From Bacillus sp. SD088 (GTDB lineage: Bacteria; Bacillota; Bacilli; Bacillales; Bacillaceae_C): 64,000 nucleotides of DNA. Positions 1 through 9,075 of this stretch are shown here, piece after piece (within the stretch, counting starts at the first letter, position 1; each line of letters begins with the position of its first letter). A model generated the notes under the pieces. It was not told the DNA's origin. It saw only the letters and a list, made by a program, of their open reading frames with translations, and made no database searches. The DNA lies in NCBI RefSeq assembly GCF_017355205.1, contig NZ_JADIJK010000002.1, positions 62,001 through 126,000 on the forward strand, given 5' to 3'. The position numbers and the translations under genes are program-made.

Positions 1-743
1 TTTTTCCACATTTCCATCCTCATCTTCAGACCAGTATAATGCCGTTTCAATTAAATCGTGCACTGGATTTACATAACCGGCGGACTCCCAATCAATTAGA
101 ACTGGGTTATCTTTGTGCCATAATACATTTTTAGGATCTAAATCCCTATGACTAATAACTAAGCTTGCCGAAAGTAATTTATTTGCTTTATTTGCTGCTG
201 CACTCCACTCATAAAGTTCATCAACATTTCCAAGCAGTAATTCCACCCATTCAGCATTATTGTTTTGTCCTTGTTGTATGTAATATTTCCAGTCTATGTT
301 TTTTTCATTGTTACTCCTATCTTCCTTTATGTTAAGCTCCGAAAAATCTGTCCTATGGATGTCAGCCAGTATAGAGCCCATCTTTTCACTATGACTACGA
401 TTGATTATATTTGCTTTAAGTGTTTCACCCTCTAACCAATCGAAAACAATATAAAATTGGCTATCTATTTTTTGAATAAAATTGCCATTAATTATTTTAG
501 CTGGGACAGCAGGTATCTTCTTTGATACCAAATTAGCAATTCTCTCTGAATTAATATAATTCATCATGGCATCTGCCCTTTGCATAACTTGAGGATTTAG
601 AAATTTTATGGCAAATTTCCCTTTACTTGTTTCAATGGCATAAATCCGATGTAAAAGACCACCTGATATGGACACGGGGGCCCAACTATCTCACCAAGCT
701 GGGACTCAACACGTAACTTTTTAAATAATTGAATATCAACCAT
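1..743 (-). pseudogene. Aminoglycoside phosphotransferase-family kinase, frameshifted, 3' end outside window
   Basis: The fragment translates into an APH/choline-kinase-type small-molecule kinase. It has the catalytic loop HRDLDPKNVLW (near position 150) followed by LIDWESAGYVNP, the equivalents of the Brenner HxDxxxxN motif and the metal-binding Asp of this superfamily. The ATG at 741-743 opens in a frame that runs only about 45 codons (MVDIQLFKKLRVESQLGEI), while the rest of the kinase is one frame over, from about position 680 downward. The switch falls at a G/C homopolymer (positions 676-683), so one lost base explains it. It could be a real pseudogene or a sequencing error. The C-terminus is cut by the window edge. 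The substrate cannot be told from sequence, and many such Bacillaceae proteins are not resistance enzymes. Confidence 0.75.
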
Positions 744-1044
744 TTCACTCCCCCTAAACTGAAAAACACTAGCCGATAGTTAACGTGCATTTCTTATCTT
801 GAAAAACTTCACAAAAGTATCCCCTTACAAATCAAATTATACCATTATTTAGAAAATTATTTATCCATGGATTGACACACCCCTTGTTTTTTAAAAATTG
901 TAAGGAATTTTTGCAGTATGTTACCTTTTTGTTTTAACTTGAAAGGAAACCCAGACTTATTAAAAGGTAAACATTAAAAAGAACCGGAAATCGGAAAGGT
1001 TTATTTTCACGAAGTCCGGATCTGAATTGGAAGGGTATCTTTAA
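744..1044. other. Intergenic stretch, no gene seen
   Basis: AT-rich spacer between two minus-strand genes. I see no open reading frame with a ribosome binding site, no convincing hairpin and no RNA motif. It presumably holds the promoter of the kinase-like gene. Confidence 0.5.
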
Positions 1045-2439
1045 CTAAACACCCGTATAAGTCAACAACGCACAACATTCAACATGATATGTTTGCGGAA
1101 ATAGGTCTACTGGTTGGACGAGTTCTAATTTATAGCCAAATGGGACGAGTTCTTTGAGATCCGTCGCAAATGTATCTGGATTACAAGAAACATAGACGAT
1201 CCTTTCTGGCTGGGAACGGCCAATTCGGCGCATAACCTTTCCGCCAGCGCCTGAACGTGGTGGATCTAGCAGCAATAGTCCTGGTCTTCCAAAGCTCTCC
1301 AAGACCTGATCAATCCCCTTGCGCGCATCCTTGGCTAGAAAGTATGTGTTAGATATATCATTGTCTTCTGCATTTCGTTTCGCTGATTGAATGGACGTTT
1401 CGACAATTTCAATTCCTGCTAACTTTTCAACTCTACTAGCAAATGGCAAGGAAAAAGTGCCGACTCCACAGAACAAATCTATCATTTTTTCCGTTTGTTT
1501 CGGTTGCCCCATCTCTAGAGCTAGTTCTACTAACTTCTGTGCTTGGATTGGATTCGTTTGAAAAAAGGTATCAAACCATAGACGATAACGATAGCCAAGC
1601 ATTTCATCATAGATAAAATCACGACCAGATAAGATATGGGTTTTTTCCGATTGTGTCCGATCAGCCCAATCCGTATTTTCCATCCACAAAAGACTTTTTA
1701 CTTGTGGGAACTTTTGCTCAATACGTTTAACTAAATCCTTTACCTCTTGTTCTAAGTGTAAAAATGGATCTTCTGTTGCAAAAAGAGCCAACATCATTTC
1801 CCCAGTCGCATACGATTGACGCACCATCAGATGGCGCAATAACCCTTCATGTAAATCTTTATCATAACCTTTTAATTGATGTTCCTTCGCCCATTTTGCT
1901 ACTTCTATCGTTGCCTCAACCATTTCTTTTCCGGCAATTAAACATGTTTCTAAAGAAATGATTTTACGGAAATTCCCCTGTTCATGTAAGCCCAAATCCC
2001 CCTCAGGAGAGAAGGTGAATTCCATTTTATTCCGATAACGCCAAGGCTCCTCCATTCCAATCGCATCTTTCACTACATTTGGATCAAACCCTTGTGATTC
2101 CAATGCTTGTTTCACATGATTGGTCTTTTGCTCCAGCTGGCCTGTATATGCCCAATGCTGCCAAACACAGCCTCCGCAACGATCAAAATGCTGGCAAGCC
2201 GGTTCGATTCTTTTAGGATGAGCTTGGATAATTTCATCCGGAATAGCCTTCCTTCGTCTGCGATGGGGCTGATCAACAGTAACTCTCACCTTTTCGCCTG
2301 GCAGCGTACGCGGGATCGTTAGCTTTAATTTCTTCTTATTTCCATGTTCATTTTCCCGCCAAACCACAGCCTGCCCCGAACCTTTTGCATCCAATTGACG
2401 AATTTCTGTTTCCCAAGTTTCTCCTATCATATCCTTCAA
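1045..2439 (-). CDS. rlmD: 23S rRNA (uracil-C5)-methyltransferase, RlmD/RlmCD (YfjO-like)
   Basis: SAM-dependent enzyme of the RumA/TrmA family that makes 5-methyluridine in 23S rRNA. Order of parts: an N-terminal TRAM RNA-binding domain (about residues 5-60), the Fe-S cysteines (C82, C88 and C91 in CQHFDRCGGCVWQHW, plus C in SLETCLIAGK), the SAM site LFCGVGTFSLPFA, LLLLDPPRSG, and the nucleophile motif YVSCNP. A TTG at 2439 is preferred as start: it lies 9 bases after a GAGGAGG ribosome binding site and gives 464 residues, the usual length for YfjO-type proteins. An upstream TTG at 2484 would add 15 unconserved residues. Bacillus species often carry two paralogues, so which uridine is modified (747, 1939 or both) is inferred only from the family. 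Monocistronic as far as visible. Confidence 0.9.
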   Translation of the reverse strand: MKDMIGETWETEIRQLDAKGSGQAVVWRENEHGNKKKLKLTIPRTLPGEKVRVTVDQPHRRRRKAIPDEIIQAHPKRIEPACQHFDRCGGCVWQHWAYTGQLEQKTNHVKQALESQGFDPNVVKDAIGMEEPWRYRNKMEFTFSPEGDLGLHEQGNFRKIISLETCLIAGKEMVEATIEVAKWAKEHQLKGYDKDLHEGLLRHLMVRQSYATGEMMLALFATEDPFLHLEQEVKDLVKRIEQKFPQVKSLLWMENTDWADRTQSEKTHILSGRDFIYDEMLGYRYRLWFDTFFQTNPIQAQKLVELALEMGQPKQTEKMIDLFCGVGTFSLPFASRVEKLAGIEIVETSIQSAKRNAEDNDISNTYFLAKDARKGIDQVLESFGRPGLLLLDPPRSGAGGKVMRRIGRSQPERIVYVSCNPDTFATDLKELVPFGYKLELVQPVDLFPQTYHVECCALLTYTGV

Positions 2440-2970
2440 CTTAGGGTCCCTCCTCTTCGGATAAGCACAAATGCATTTATCCAACTTCTATTTATATTTT
2501 TGTCCATCATATTTAATCGAAAAAATAGCATATGTCATTTTACATACTTTCCTATTATAACGGATTGTGCCTGCTGAGGGAATGATGGATGGATTGACAT
2601 CTAGTTATACTGTTTCAAACTACTGTGATTGCAGTCTTCGCAACTTCCTTGATGCTTTTCATTACAGCGGATCTGGTGATACGGAAGACATGAATGCCGA
2701 AGATCGTTGGTGGATTGATATTCGGCAATAATAAAGAGAGAAAAACAAACGTACTGGTCAAAGTAGAAATTTAAAAGTCCTAGTAAATAAGATTTAAAAC
2801 GTAATATTTCAATAGGGGCTACGGGATGGTAGTCTTAGAACCTCAAGAGTTTTATCAATTTATCTCATTGCTAAAAGGCATAGCACCTTATCAACTGAAA
2901 GTTGGACAAGCAAAACAGCAGTTAAAACCTTATTATGATAAATTAGATCAAGCCTGGTTTACGGAAACAA
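2440..2970. other. Gene-poor stretch with two short unrecognised reading frames (plus strand)
   Basis: Two small plus-strand frames are visible. The first is 2582-2731 (49 residues, starts MMDGLTSSYT, ends EDRWWIDIRQ, preceded by GAGGG very close to the ATG). The second is 2826-3002 (58 residues, starts MVVLEPQEFY; its last codons run into the hairpin that follows). Both read like pieces of real proteins (Trp-rich and Tyr-rich ends, normal composition), but I recognise neither. They are probably remnants of a decayed gene, given the copper-chaperone remnant nearby. Confidence 0.3.
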
Positions 2971-3047
2971 CCCCTTCTTCAAGGTCCCTACGGAATACTT
3001 GAAGAAGGGGCTTCCTAATTCACAGATTTACGTAATTAGGAAGCCCC
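2971..3047. terminator. Two overlapping hairpins 3' of the glutathione peroxidase gene
   Basis: A perfect 13-bp stem (2971-2983 with 2998-3010) and a perfect 14-bp stem (3007-3020 with 3034-3047) share the four bases GGGG at 3007-3010, so the two cannot form fully at once. On the minus strand the 14-bp hairpin comes first, about 30 bases after the peroxidase stop, and is followed by TTCTTC. It most likely serves as terminator. Confidence 0.65.
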
Positions 3048-3078
3048 TTCCGTCTTGCATGTTCTCCACAGGGGTTGG

Positions 3079-3552
3079 TTATAGAAGTTTTTCAATTTCC
3101 TTTTCAAGGCTTTCGGGCTTTGTTTGCGGAGCAAATCTATCCACTACTTCGCCGTTTTTATCAATTAAAAATTTCGTAAAGTTCCACTTAATTTGGTTCG
3201 TAACCATCCCTTTTGCTTCCTTGGTTAAATATACAAAGAGCGGATGTGCATTTTCTCCTTTCACATCGATCTTACTGAACATTTGAAAGGAAACCCCATA
3301 ATTTGCCTGACAAAAATTGGAGATTTCTGCATCTGTACCTGGATCTTGGTTACTAAATTGATTACATGGAAATCCAAGTACTTCAATCCCCTGATCTTTA
3401 TACATTTCATATAGTTTTTGCAATCCTTCGAACTGTGGCGTGAATCCACATTTACTTGCTGTATTCACAATTAAAAGTACTTTGCCTTTATAGTCTGCCA
3501 GTGGCTTGTCCTTACCATCTATTGTCTTGGCCGAGAAATCATAAACACTCAT
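3079..3552 (-). CDS. bsaA: Glutathione peroxidase-family thiol peroxidase (BsaA-like)
   Basis: Cytosolic peroxide-reducing enzyme of the GPx family, 157 residues, the normal length of bacterial Cys-type enzymes. The active-site Cys is C35 in [11 protein letters not shown], the family Gln lies in [14 protein letters not shown], and the Trp-Asn pair lies in [13 protein letters not shown]. In Bacilli such enzymes generally work with thioredoxin or bacillithiol rather than glutathione (family knowledge). ATG 3552 is chosen because GGAGG lies 9 bases upstream; the GTG two codons earlier is too close to that site. Followed by the double hairpin at 2971-3047. Confidence 0.92.
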   Translation of the reverse strand: MSVYDFSAKTIDGKDKPLADYKGKVLLIVNTASKCGFTPQFEGLQKLYEMYKDQGIEVLGFPCNQFSNQDPGTDAEISNFCQANYGVSFQMFSKIDVKGENAHPLFVYLTKEAKGMVTNQIKWNFTKFLIDKNGEVVDRFAPQTKPESLEKEIEKLL

Positions 3553-3574
3553 GTGCACAATCCTCCTTTACAAG

Positions 3575-3691
3575 AGAATAGCAATTGAAAAAGATGATGT
3601 CAAAGGGGCTTTAGAAGGATTGAATGGAGTCAACTCTGTGGAGGCTCACTTAGATGCCGGAAAAGTTGATGTGAAAGGAAATTACCCATGA
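3575..3691 (+). pseudogene. Remnant of a CopZ-like copper chaperone (HMA domain, C-terminal part)
   Basis: The frame from 3575 reads IAIEKDDVKGALEGLNGV then NSVEAHLDAGKVDVKGN and stops at 3689-3691. This matches the second half of a heavy-metal-associated domain as in CopZ (...V..V.L..GKVDV...), but the metal-binding MxCxxC loop and first strand are missing. There is no start codon with a ribosome binding site. It overlaps the upstream region of the peroxidase gene. A decayed fragment is the best reading. Confidence 0.6.
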
Positions 3692-3692
3692 T

Positions 3693-4577
3693 TTATTCCC
3701 CTTCAATCACTTCAACAAACTTCATTGCTGCTGGTGATAACGGCACACTTTTTAAAAAGCAGACTCCTACACTTCTTTTCGGAATGCTCTCGGATAATTC
3801 GATTTCATATAATAAGCCATTATCCAGATAATCCAAGGAAAACTCTTTTGTGACACAGGCGATTCCAAGGTTGATTTTTGCAAATTCTAGTAATAGATCA
3901 TGAGAGCCTAATTCAAATTCAGGATCAATCTGGATGCCTTTGGAGCGTATATAATCCTCAATATATTGTCTTGAATTCGATTTAGGCTCCAATAAAATCA
4001 AAGGGAATTTTGTTATTTTCTCTAAACTAATGGGCTCAATCATACTTTTCCGATATTCTGAGCCACACACGAAAATATCGTGAATATCCAAACATGGGAT
4101 TTGTTCCAGGCTCCGATCCTCAATTGGAAAATTACAAATCGCGACATCAATCCCACCCGATTTTAAAAGAGAACACATCTCTAAGGTCGTGCCATTGACA
4201 ATTTTAAAATTAATATTGGGATAGCGATTATGAAAGGTTTCTAAATAGGGAAGCAGAAAGTGCCGTGAAATCGTATCTCCTACCCCAATTTTTAATTCAC
4301 CTGTTGTCAGGTTTTTAAATTCTAAGATTTTTTCCTCGCCTGTTTCAATCAAATTGATCGCCGATTGGACATACTCAAAGAGAAGACTCCCCTCGTTTGT
4401 GAAAGATACTCCTTTAGGTGTACGATTAAATAAACGGATTTCTAATTCTCTTTCCAGCTGTTTCATGGCCTGACTGACAGCGGGTTGTGTCATATACAAT
4501 TCTTTTGCGGCTTTGGAAAAACTCTTATCTTTCCCTACCTGACAAAAAACTTTATACAGATCTAATTTACTTATCAT
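3693..4577 (-). CDS. LysR-family transcriptional regulator
   Basis: 294-residue LysR-type regulator. The N-terminal winged helix-turn-helix spans residues 1-60 (FSKAAKELYMTQPAVSQAMK, then LEIRLFNRTPKGVSFTNEG), followed by the usual two-lobed effector domain to residue 294. ATG 4577 has AGAGGTG upstream. Neither neighbour is divergent and close enough to be an obvious target: the plus-strand membrane gene begins about 295 bases away. The regulon and effector are unknown. The effector lobe resembles the CysL/YtlI-like branch only in general terms. Confidence 0.88.
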   Translation of the reverse strand: MISKLDLYKVFCQVGKDKSFSKAAKELYMTQPAVSQAMKQLERELEIRLFNRTPKGVSFTNEGSLLFEYVQSAINLIETGEEKILEFKNLTTGELKIGVGDTISRHFLLPYLETFHNRYPNINFKIVNGTTLEMCSLLKSGGIDVAICNFPIEDRSLEQIPCLDIHDIFVCGSEYRKSMIEPISLEKITKFPLILLEPKSNSRQYIEDYIRSKGIQIDPEFELGSHDLLLEFAKINLGIACVTKEFSLDYLDNGLLYEIELSESIPKRSVGVCFLKSVPLSPAAMKFVEVIEGE

Positions 4578-4871
4578 ATAAGCACCTCTTATAAAAAGCC
4601 AAAGTAGACTTAACCATTTAATACTTAGCAGCTTTATTGCGAAAATATTCCGGTTTGTAAATGGAAACCCAAGTCATTCGGGGATGGTTCTACAGACATT
4701 TAGTGAAGAACAGATTCCAGCTTTAATTATCTCATAAAAAGCAGGGAAGACAATTGATAATACTATACACTTTCCATAACCATTTTTATAAAAAGAAAAT
4801 AAATTACAAAAAAACGAAACTATTCTATTTAGTGATCGTCATATATTGTATATATTAAAAAGGGGGTTGCT

Positions 4872-5420
4872 ATGAAGATTAAAAAAATATACCGGCTTTA
4901 TATTGATTTGTACATTTTAATTTATTTAGGATATCTCTTGTATATATACTGGTTACGCCCTACCTATAATTTGGTGAGTACAACAGCGATTCTCTTCCCT
5001 TTTATAATCCTACTAGTATTTCAATGGTTTTTGCGGAAACAGACTAAAGCGGCTACTAATAAGAAAGAAAAACGCCGATTTATCATCCATTTTATTTTAG
5101 TCTCTATTCTTCCTGTTTATTGTGGCTTTATGTTAACCCTCAATGAATATAAATCTCACTTTTCAACTGAAAGATGGCTGAATAATCCTGATGAAAGAGT
5201 CTATATGATTGATGATTTACTCACTTGTTACAAATTAGCAGGTAAGTCAAGAGAAGAAATCGTCCACTTATTAGGAGAGCCGACTGTTAAAGAAGAAGTT
5301 AATAGCATTATTTATTATCTTGGGACTGAACGAGGACTAATCAAATTAGACTTTGAATGGTTAGTCATTTCGCTTAATGATCATGATAAAGTAATAAAAA
5401 ATCGGATAAAAACGGACTAG
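4872..5420 (+). CDS. Uncharacterised membrane protein with BamE/SmpA-like C-terminal segment
   Basis: 182 residues; start ATG preceded by AGGGGGT. Three hydrophobic helices are visible (about 9-27, 37-55 and 72-92), with a basic loop between helices 2 and 3. The C-terminal half is soluble and contains KLAGKSREEIVHLLGEPTVK, the pattern of the SmpA/OmlA/BamE fold (helix, then LLGxP). The segment after it (IIYYLGTERGLIKLDFEWL) would complete that fold. Its function is unknown. In Gram-positives the fold occurs in small membrane or lipoproteins and not in an outer-membrane assembly machine. No operon partner: the next gene is 368 bases away. Confidence 0.75.
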   Translation: MKIKKIYRLYIDLYILIYLGYLLYIYWLRPTYNLVSTTAILFPFIILLVFQWFLRKQTKAATNKKEKRRFIIHFILVSILPVYCGFMLTLNEYKSHFSTERWLNNPDERVYMIDDLLTCYKLAGKSREEIVHLLGEPTVKEEVNSIIYYLGTERGLIKLDFEWLVISLNDHDKVIKNRIKTD

Positions 5421-5788
5421 GGGATGTTTCTTATTGAAAGGGCCTACAATCCAATGTACCATCGTACCCAAATGTATGCTTTCGGTAGATTTTAACTAAG
5501 TGGGCTTACAGAGTGAAGAGTTTTTTCTATTGATCACTCTTTTATTTAATAAACGTGAATACTTTTTATCGGGTCTGCTCCATACTATGCGGCATAGGAA
5601 CTTTTTAATGCAAAATATACATAACCACAACTTATATCCCCCATTCAATATATTCATTTTACTTATATCCTTGTAGTATTGTATATTACAAAGGTGAGTT
5701 ATTCAAAAGGAAGATATTTTTATCAGGCTTTTTGAATCTCAACAAACGTAAAGCATGTAATTAACTTTTATTTTAAGGAGCGGTCATA
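5421..5788. other. Intergenic region upstream of the CofE-like gene
   Basis: No reading frame with a ribosome binding site was found. AT-rich sequence around 5600-5710 presumably carries the promoter of the downstream ligase gene. I see no riboswitch-like structure. Confidence 0.4.
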
Positions 5789-6979
5789 TTGGAAAGAGTA
5801 GTTGGAGCAATAGCCAGAGGTCTTCGCTGTCCGATCATTAATCAAGGGGATCAAATCGAAGACATTGTTGTCGATAGTGTACTAACAGCGGCTGAGGTTG
5901 AGGGTTTTCAAATTCAAGATAAAGATATTGTCTCCATTACAGAATCAATCATTGCCCGAGCTCAAGGAAATTATGCAACGGTCGATCATATCGCGAAAGA
6001 TGTTCAAGCAAAATTCGGGGATGAACCAATTGGCGTCATCTTCCCAATTTTAAGTCGGAACCGCTTTTCCAATTGTTTGCGCGGGATTGCAAAAGGTGCA
6101 AAAAAGATTATCTTAATGCTGAGCTATCCTTCTGACGAAGTGGGAAACCATTTAGTGGATATCGACTTGCTTGATGAAAAAGGAGTTAACCCATGGACAG
6201 ATGTCTTAACGGAGGAACAATTCCGCAACCATTTTGGCTTTATTAAGCACACGTTTACTGGAGTCGATTATATTGAGTATTACAAATCTCTGATTGAGGA
6301 ATGCGGCGCTACCTGTGAAGTTATTTTTTCCAACCAACCCAAGACCATTTTAGACTATACAAAAAACGTCCTTACATGTGATATTCATACACGAGAAAGA
6401 ACGAAAAGAATTTTGAAAGCAAATGGTGGAGAAAAAATTTATAGCTTGGATAATATCTTATCAGAATCTATTGATGGCAGTGGATATAATGAAGATTATG
6501 GACTTCTAGGTTCAAACAAATCGACAGAGGATAAGGTCAAGCTTTTCCCACGTAATTGTCAGCCAATCGTCGATCAAGTCCAACAAATCTTAAAAGAAAA
6601 GACAGGCAAAACAGTAGAAGTGATGGTATACGGGGATGGCGCTTTTAAAGATCCAGTCGGGAAAATTTGGGAACTTGCTGATCCAGTCGTCTCTCCTGCT
6701 TATACAAGCGGGCTGGATGGAACACCGAATGAAGTAAAATTAAAGTATTTAGCCGATAACAACTTCTCCGACCTTAGAGGGGAAGAACTCCGGCAAGCGA
6801 TCAACGAATTTATTGATAATAAAGGCGAAGATCTTGTGGGAGCCATGGAAGCTCAAGGAACAACTCCAAGGAAATTAACAGATTTAATTGGTTCTCTTTC
6901 TGATCTAACTTCAGGAAGCGGGGATAAAGGCACACCAATTGTCTTTATTCAGGGATATTTTGATAATTATACGAGTTGA
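5789..6979 (+). CDS. Coenzyme F420-0:L-glutamate ligase (CofE-like) family protein
   Basis: 396 residues, TTG start 9 bases after AAGGAG. The N-terminal half carries the F420-ligase family pattern ([40 protein letters not shown]). The C-terminal half has a family-conserved [19 protein letters not shown] block and ends acidic. True CofE adds gamma-linked glutamate to coenzyme F420-0 using GTP. No other F420 gene is seen here and Bacilli are not known to make F420, so the real substrate is probably different. Single gene with its own upstream region and a strong terminator at 7014-7054. Confidence 0.7.
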   Translation: MERVVGAIARGLRCPIINQGDQIEDIVVDSVLTAAEVEGFQIQDKDIVSITESIIARAQGNYATVDHIAKDVQAKFGDEPIGVIFPILSRNRFSNCLRGIAKGAKKIILMLSYPSDEVGNHLVDIDLLDEKGVNPWTDVLTEEQFRNHFGFIKHTFTGVDYIEYYKSLIEECGATCEVIFSNQPKTILDYTKNVLTCDIHTRERTKRILKANGGEKIYSLDNILSESIDGSGYNEDYGLLGSNKSTEDKVKLFPRNCQPIVDQVQQILKEKTGKTVEVMVYGDGAFKDPVGKIWELADPVVSPAYTSGLDGTPNEVKLKYLADNNFSDLRGEELRQAINEFIDNKGEDLVGAMEAQGTTPRKLTDLIGSLSDLTSGSGDKGTPIVFIQGYFDNYTS

Positions 6980-7013
6980 TTTTTTAAATTAACTCTTGGA
7001 AATCGAAAAAAAT

Positions 7014-7054
7014 AGCATGGAAAGAGGTTTAAAAGGTTCCCCTCTTTCCATGCT
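7014..7054. terminator. Terminator after the CofE-like gene
   Basis: Perfect 14-bp stem (7014-7027 with 7041-7054, AGCATGGAAAGAGG) 35 bases after the stop codon. A second smaller hairpin with arms GATTGTTAC and GTAACAATC follows at about 7058-7083. The T-tract is weak, so its efficiency is uncertain. Confidence 0.65.
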
Positions 7055-7155
7055 TATGATTGTTACTTTTCCGGTAACAATCATACTCTATGAAAATACC
7101 TTTCTGAGTTAACAGAATAATGATTTCCTCTGTCGGTAACGATTAACAGCGTATA

Positions 7156-7494
7156 TTAATCAGTAGCTTTAGAATTTGATACTGACCCTAGGTTCCACAA
7201 ACTCAATATAGCTGTGATTATTCCAAGAATTACACTCGTCCATACCTCCCCACTCGACAATGAATAAAAAAATGGAAAAACAATAAACCAGATACCAGTA
7301 ATGAATGAGATCCAATTTTGCCACGAATTCCAACCACCACTTTTACTGTAACCCCACAATGCAACGATAATTTGAATGGCTCCGATAATTAAACTTAACC
7401 ATAAAGCTCCTGATTCATCCGAAAATCCCATAACCCAAGGCGCAATAAAGAACCAAACACCAATCAATGCATTCAAAGCACTTCTTACTTTCAT
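7156..7494 (-). CDS. SPW-repeat membrane protein
   Basis: 112 residues when begun at ATG 7494 (another ATG lies directly before it at 7497; a run of seven Gs just upstream serves as ribosome binding site). Four hydrophobic helices form two copies of a two-helix unit, each containing the SPW-type motif (IAPWVMGFSD and VFPFFYSLSS). This defines the SPW repeat family of small integral membrane proteins, which has no known biochemical role. A longer frame to 7590 exists but its added N-terminus looks non-coding. Lies downstream of glgA's region but is transcribed separately. Confidence 0.75.
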   Translation of the reverse strand: MKVRSALNALIGVWFFIAPWVMGFSDESGALWLSLIIGAIQIIVALWGYSKSGGWNSWQNWISFITGIWFIVFPFFYSLSSGEVWTSVILGIITAILSLWNLGSVSNSKATD

Positions 7495-7611
7495 CATACC
7501 CCCCCTTAAAATGTAAGAAATCTCAAAAGATTTCTTTGTTAAATTATATGCATCAGAATGGAGGAAATTAATAAAAGTGTAATTCATCATTATCTTGTTG
7601 TTAAAGATTTA

Positions 7612-9063
7612 CTAGCTAAGCAGCTGTAGCCCTTGGCTGGATAGCAATCTCTCATACATCTCTCGATACTCTGCAGCCGAAGTCTTCCAACTGAAATCGA
7701 GTTTCATGGCCCTTTCTGCTAGCAGTTTCCACTTTTTAGGTTGGAAGCGATATAACCAAATGGCTCTTTCAATGGTGTAGAGCATATCATGGGCATTGTA
7801 GTTTGCAAATGAAAAACCATATCCTTCATTCGTAAATTCATTGTATGGGACGACAGAATCGCGTAAACCCCCTGTTTCCCTAACAATCGGCAGGCTGCCA
7901 TAGCTTAGCGCCAAGAGCTGGCCGATTCCACACGGCTCAAACTGTGACGGCATGAGAAATAGATCGGAACCAGCATAGATTCTGCGAGCCAACCCCTCAT
8001 CAAAATAATTTAGAAAAGAAACCTGTTCTGGATATTGTGCGGCTAGTTCCTTAAAGGCCTGTTCGTACTTATCTTCCCCTGTTCCAAGTAACACAAATTG
8101 AATACCGATGTTCATGATCTCATGAAAGACGTGAAGGACAAGGTCTAAGCCTTTTTGCTCCACTAAACGGGTGACCATTGCCATCACTGGCACTTCTTGA
8201 TCAACAATTAAGCCGAGGGATTCTTGTAGCCTCTCTTTATTTTTCCCTTTCCCTTTCAGTTCATCATAATTTTGCTCTATAAATGGATCTGTCATAGGAT
8301 TATATAGGTCAGTGTCAATCCCATTTAAAATCCCTTTTAGCTCGCCCTTTCTTGTTCGTAAAAAACCGTCCAACTGTTCTCCATAATATGGGTCTTGAAT
8401 TTCTATCGCATAAGTGGGACTAACAGTTGTGATAAGATCCGAATAAGCCAAACCAGCTTTCAAATAACTAACATTCCCAAAAAATTCCAAACCGTCCATA
8501 TGAAAATATAATTCACTTAAATCCAATAGATTGGCTAAAACGGATTTTGGATACACGCCTTGGTAACGTAGATTATGTATCGTAAACATGGTTTGAATGT
8601 GACGATAAAACGGATGACTCTGATAATGAGCCTTTAACAAAACACTAATTGGACCTGCCTGCCAATCGTGGCAATGGATAATATCTGGTTGATCCTCTAA
8701 ATAAGGCAAGGCTTCTAGTACTGCTCGTGAATAAAAAGCAAAACGTTCTCCATCATCAAAGAATCCATAGCTGCCATGCCGCTTAAAATAGTAGTCATTA
8801 TCTAAAAAGTAGTAATGAATCCCATCCATTAAAATTCGCTCAATTCCACAATATTGCGATCGCCAGCCAACAGGTACTTGGATACTTGTCACAAAAGATA
8901 GTTGTTGCTTATGTTCAAAAAGGAGATCTTCATATTTAGGTAAGATGACACTTACTTTTACATTTCGATCTTGCAAGGCCTTTGGCAATGCTCCAACGAC
9001 ATCCCCAAGACCTCCTGTTTTTATAAAGGGCACACACTCTGAAGCTGCGAACAATACATTCAT
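7612..9063 (-). CDS. glgA: Glycogen synthase (ADP-glucose), GT5
   Basis: 483 residues, the normal length for bacterial GlgA. Transfers glucose from ADP-glucose to the growing alpha-1,4 glucan. The ADP-glucose-binding KTGGL motif is at residues 15-19 (FIKTGGLGDVVGALP). The C-terminal Rossmann domain has VTRLVEQKGLDLV, LLGTGEDKYE and the catalytic-site signature PSQFEPCGIGQL. Last gene of glgB-glgC-glgD-glgA on the minus strand, 12 bases downstream of glgD, so translational coupling is likely. Unlike B. subtilis, no glgP (glycogen phosphorylase) follows. Confidence 0.96.
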   Translation of the reverse strand: MNVLFAASECVPFIKTGGLGDVVGALPKALQDRNVKVSVILPKYEDLLFEHKQQLSFVTSIQVPVGWRSQYCGIERILMDGIHYYFLDNDYYFKRHGSYGFFDDGERFAFYSRAVLEALPYLEDQPDIIHCHDWQAGPISVLLKAHYQSHPFYRHIQTMFTIHNLRYQGVYPKSVLANLLDLSELYFHMDGLEFFGNVSYLKAGLAYSDLITTVSPTYAIEIQDPYYGEQLDGFLRTRKGELKGILNGIDTDLYNPMTDPFIEQNYDELKGKGKNKERLQESLGLIVDQEVPVMAMVTRLVEQKGLDLVLHVFHEIMNIGIQFVLLGTGEDKYEQAFKELAAQYPEQVSFLNYFDEGLARRIYAGSDLFLMPSQFEPCGIGQLLALSYGSLPIVRETGGLRDSVVPYNEFTNEGYGFSFANYNAHDMLYTIERAIWLYRFQPKKWKLLAERAMKLDFSWKTSAAEYREMYERLLSSQGLQLLS

Positions 9064-9075
9064 AAACGTCCTCCA

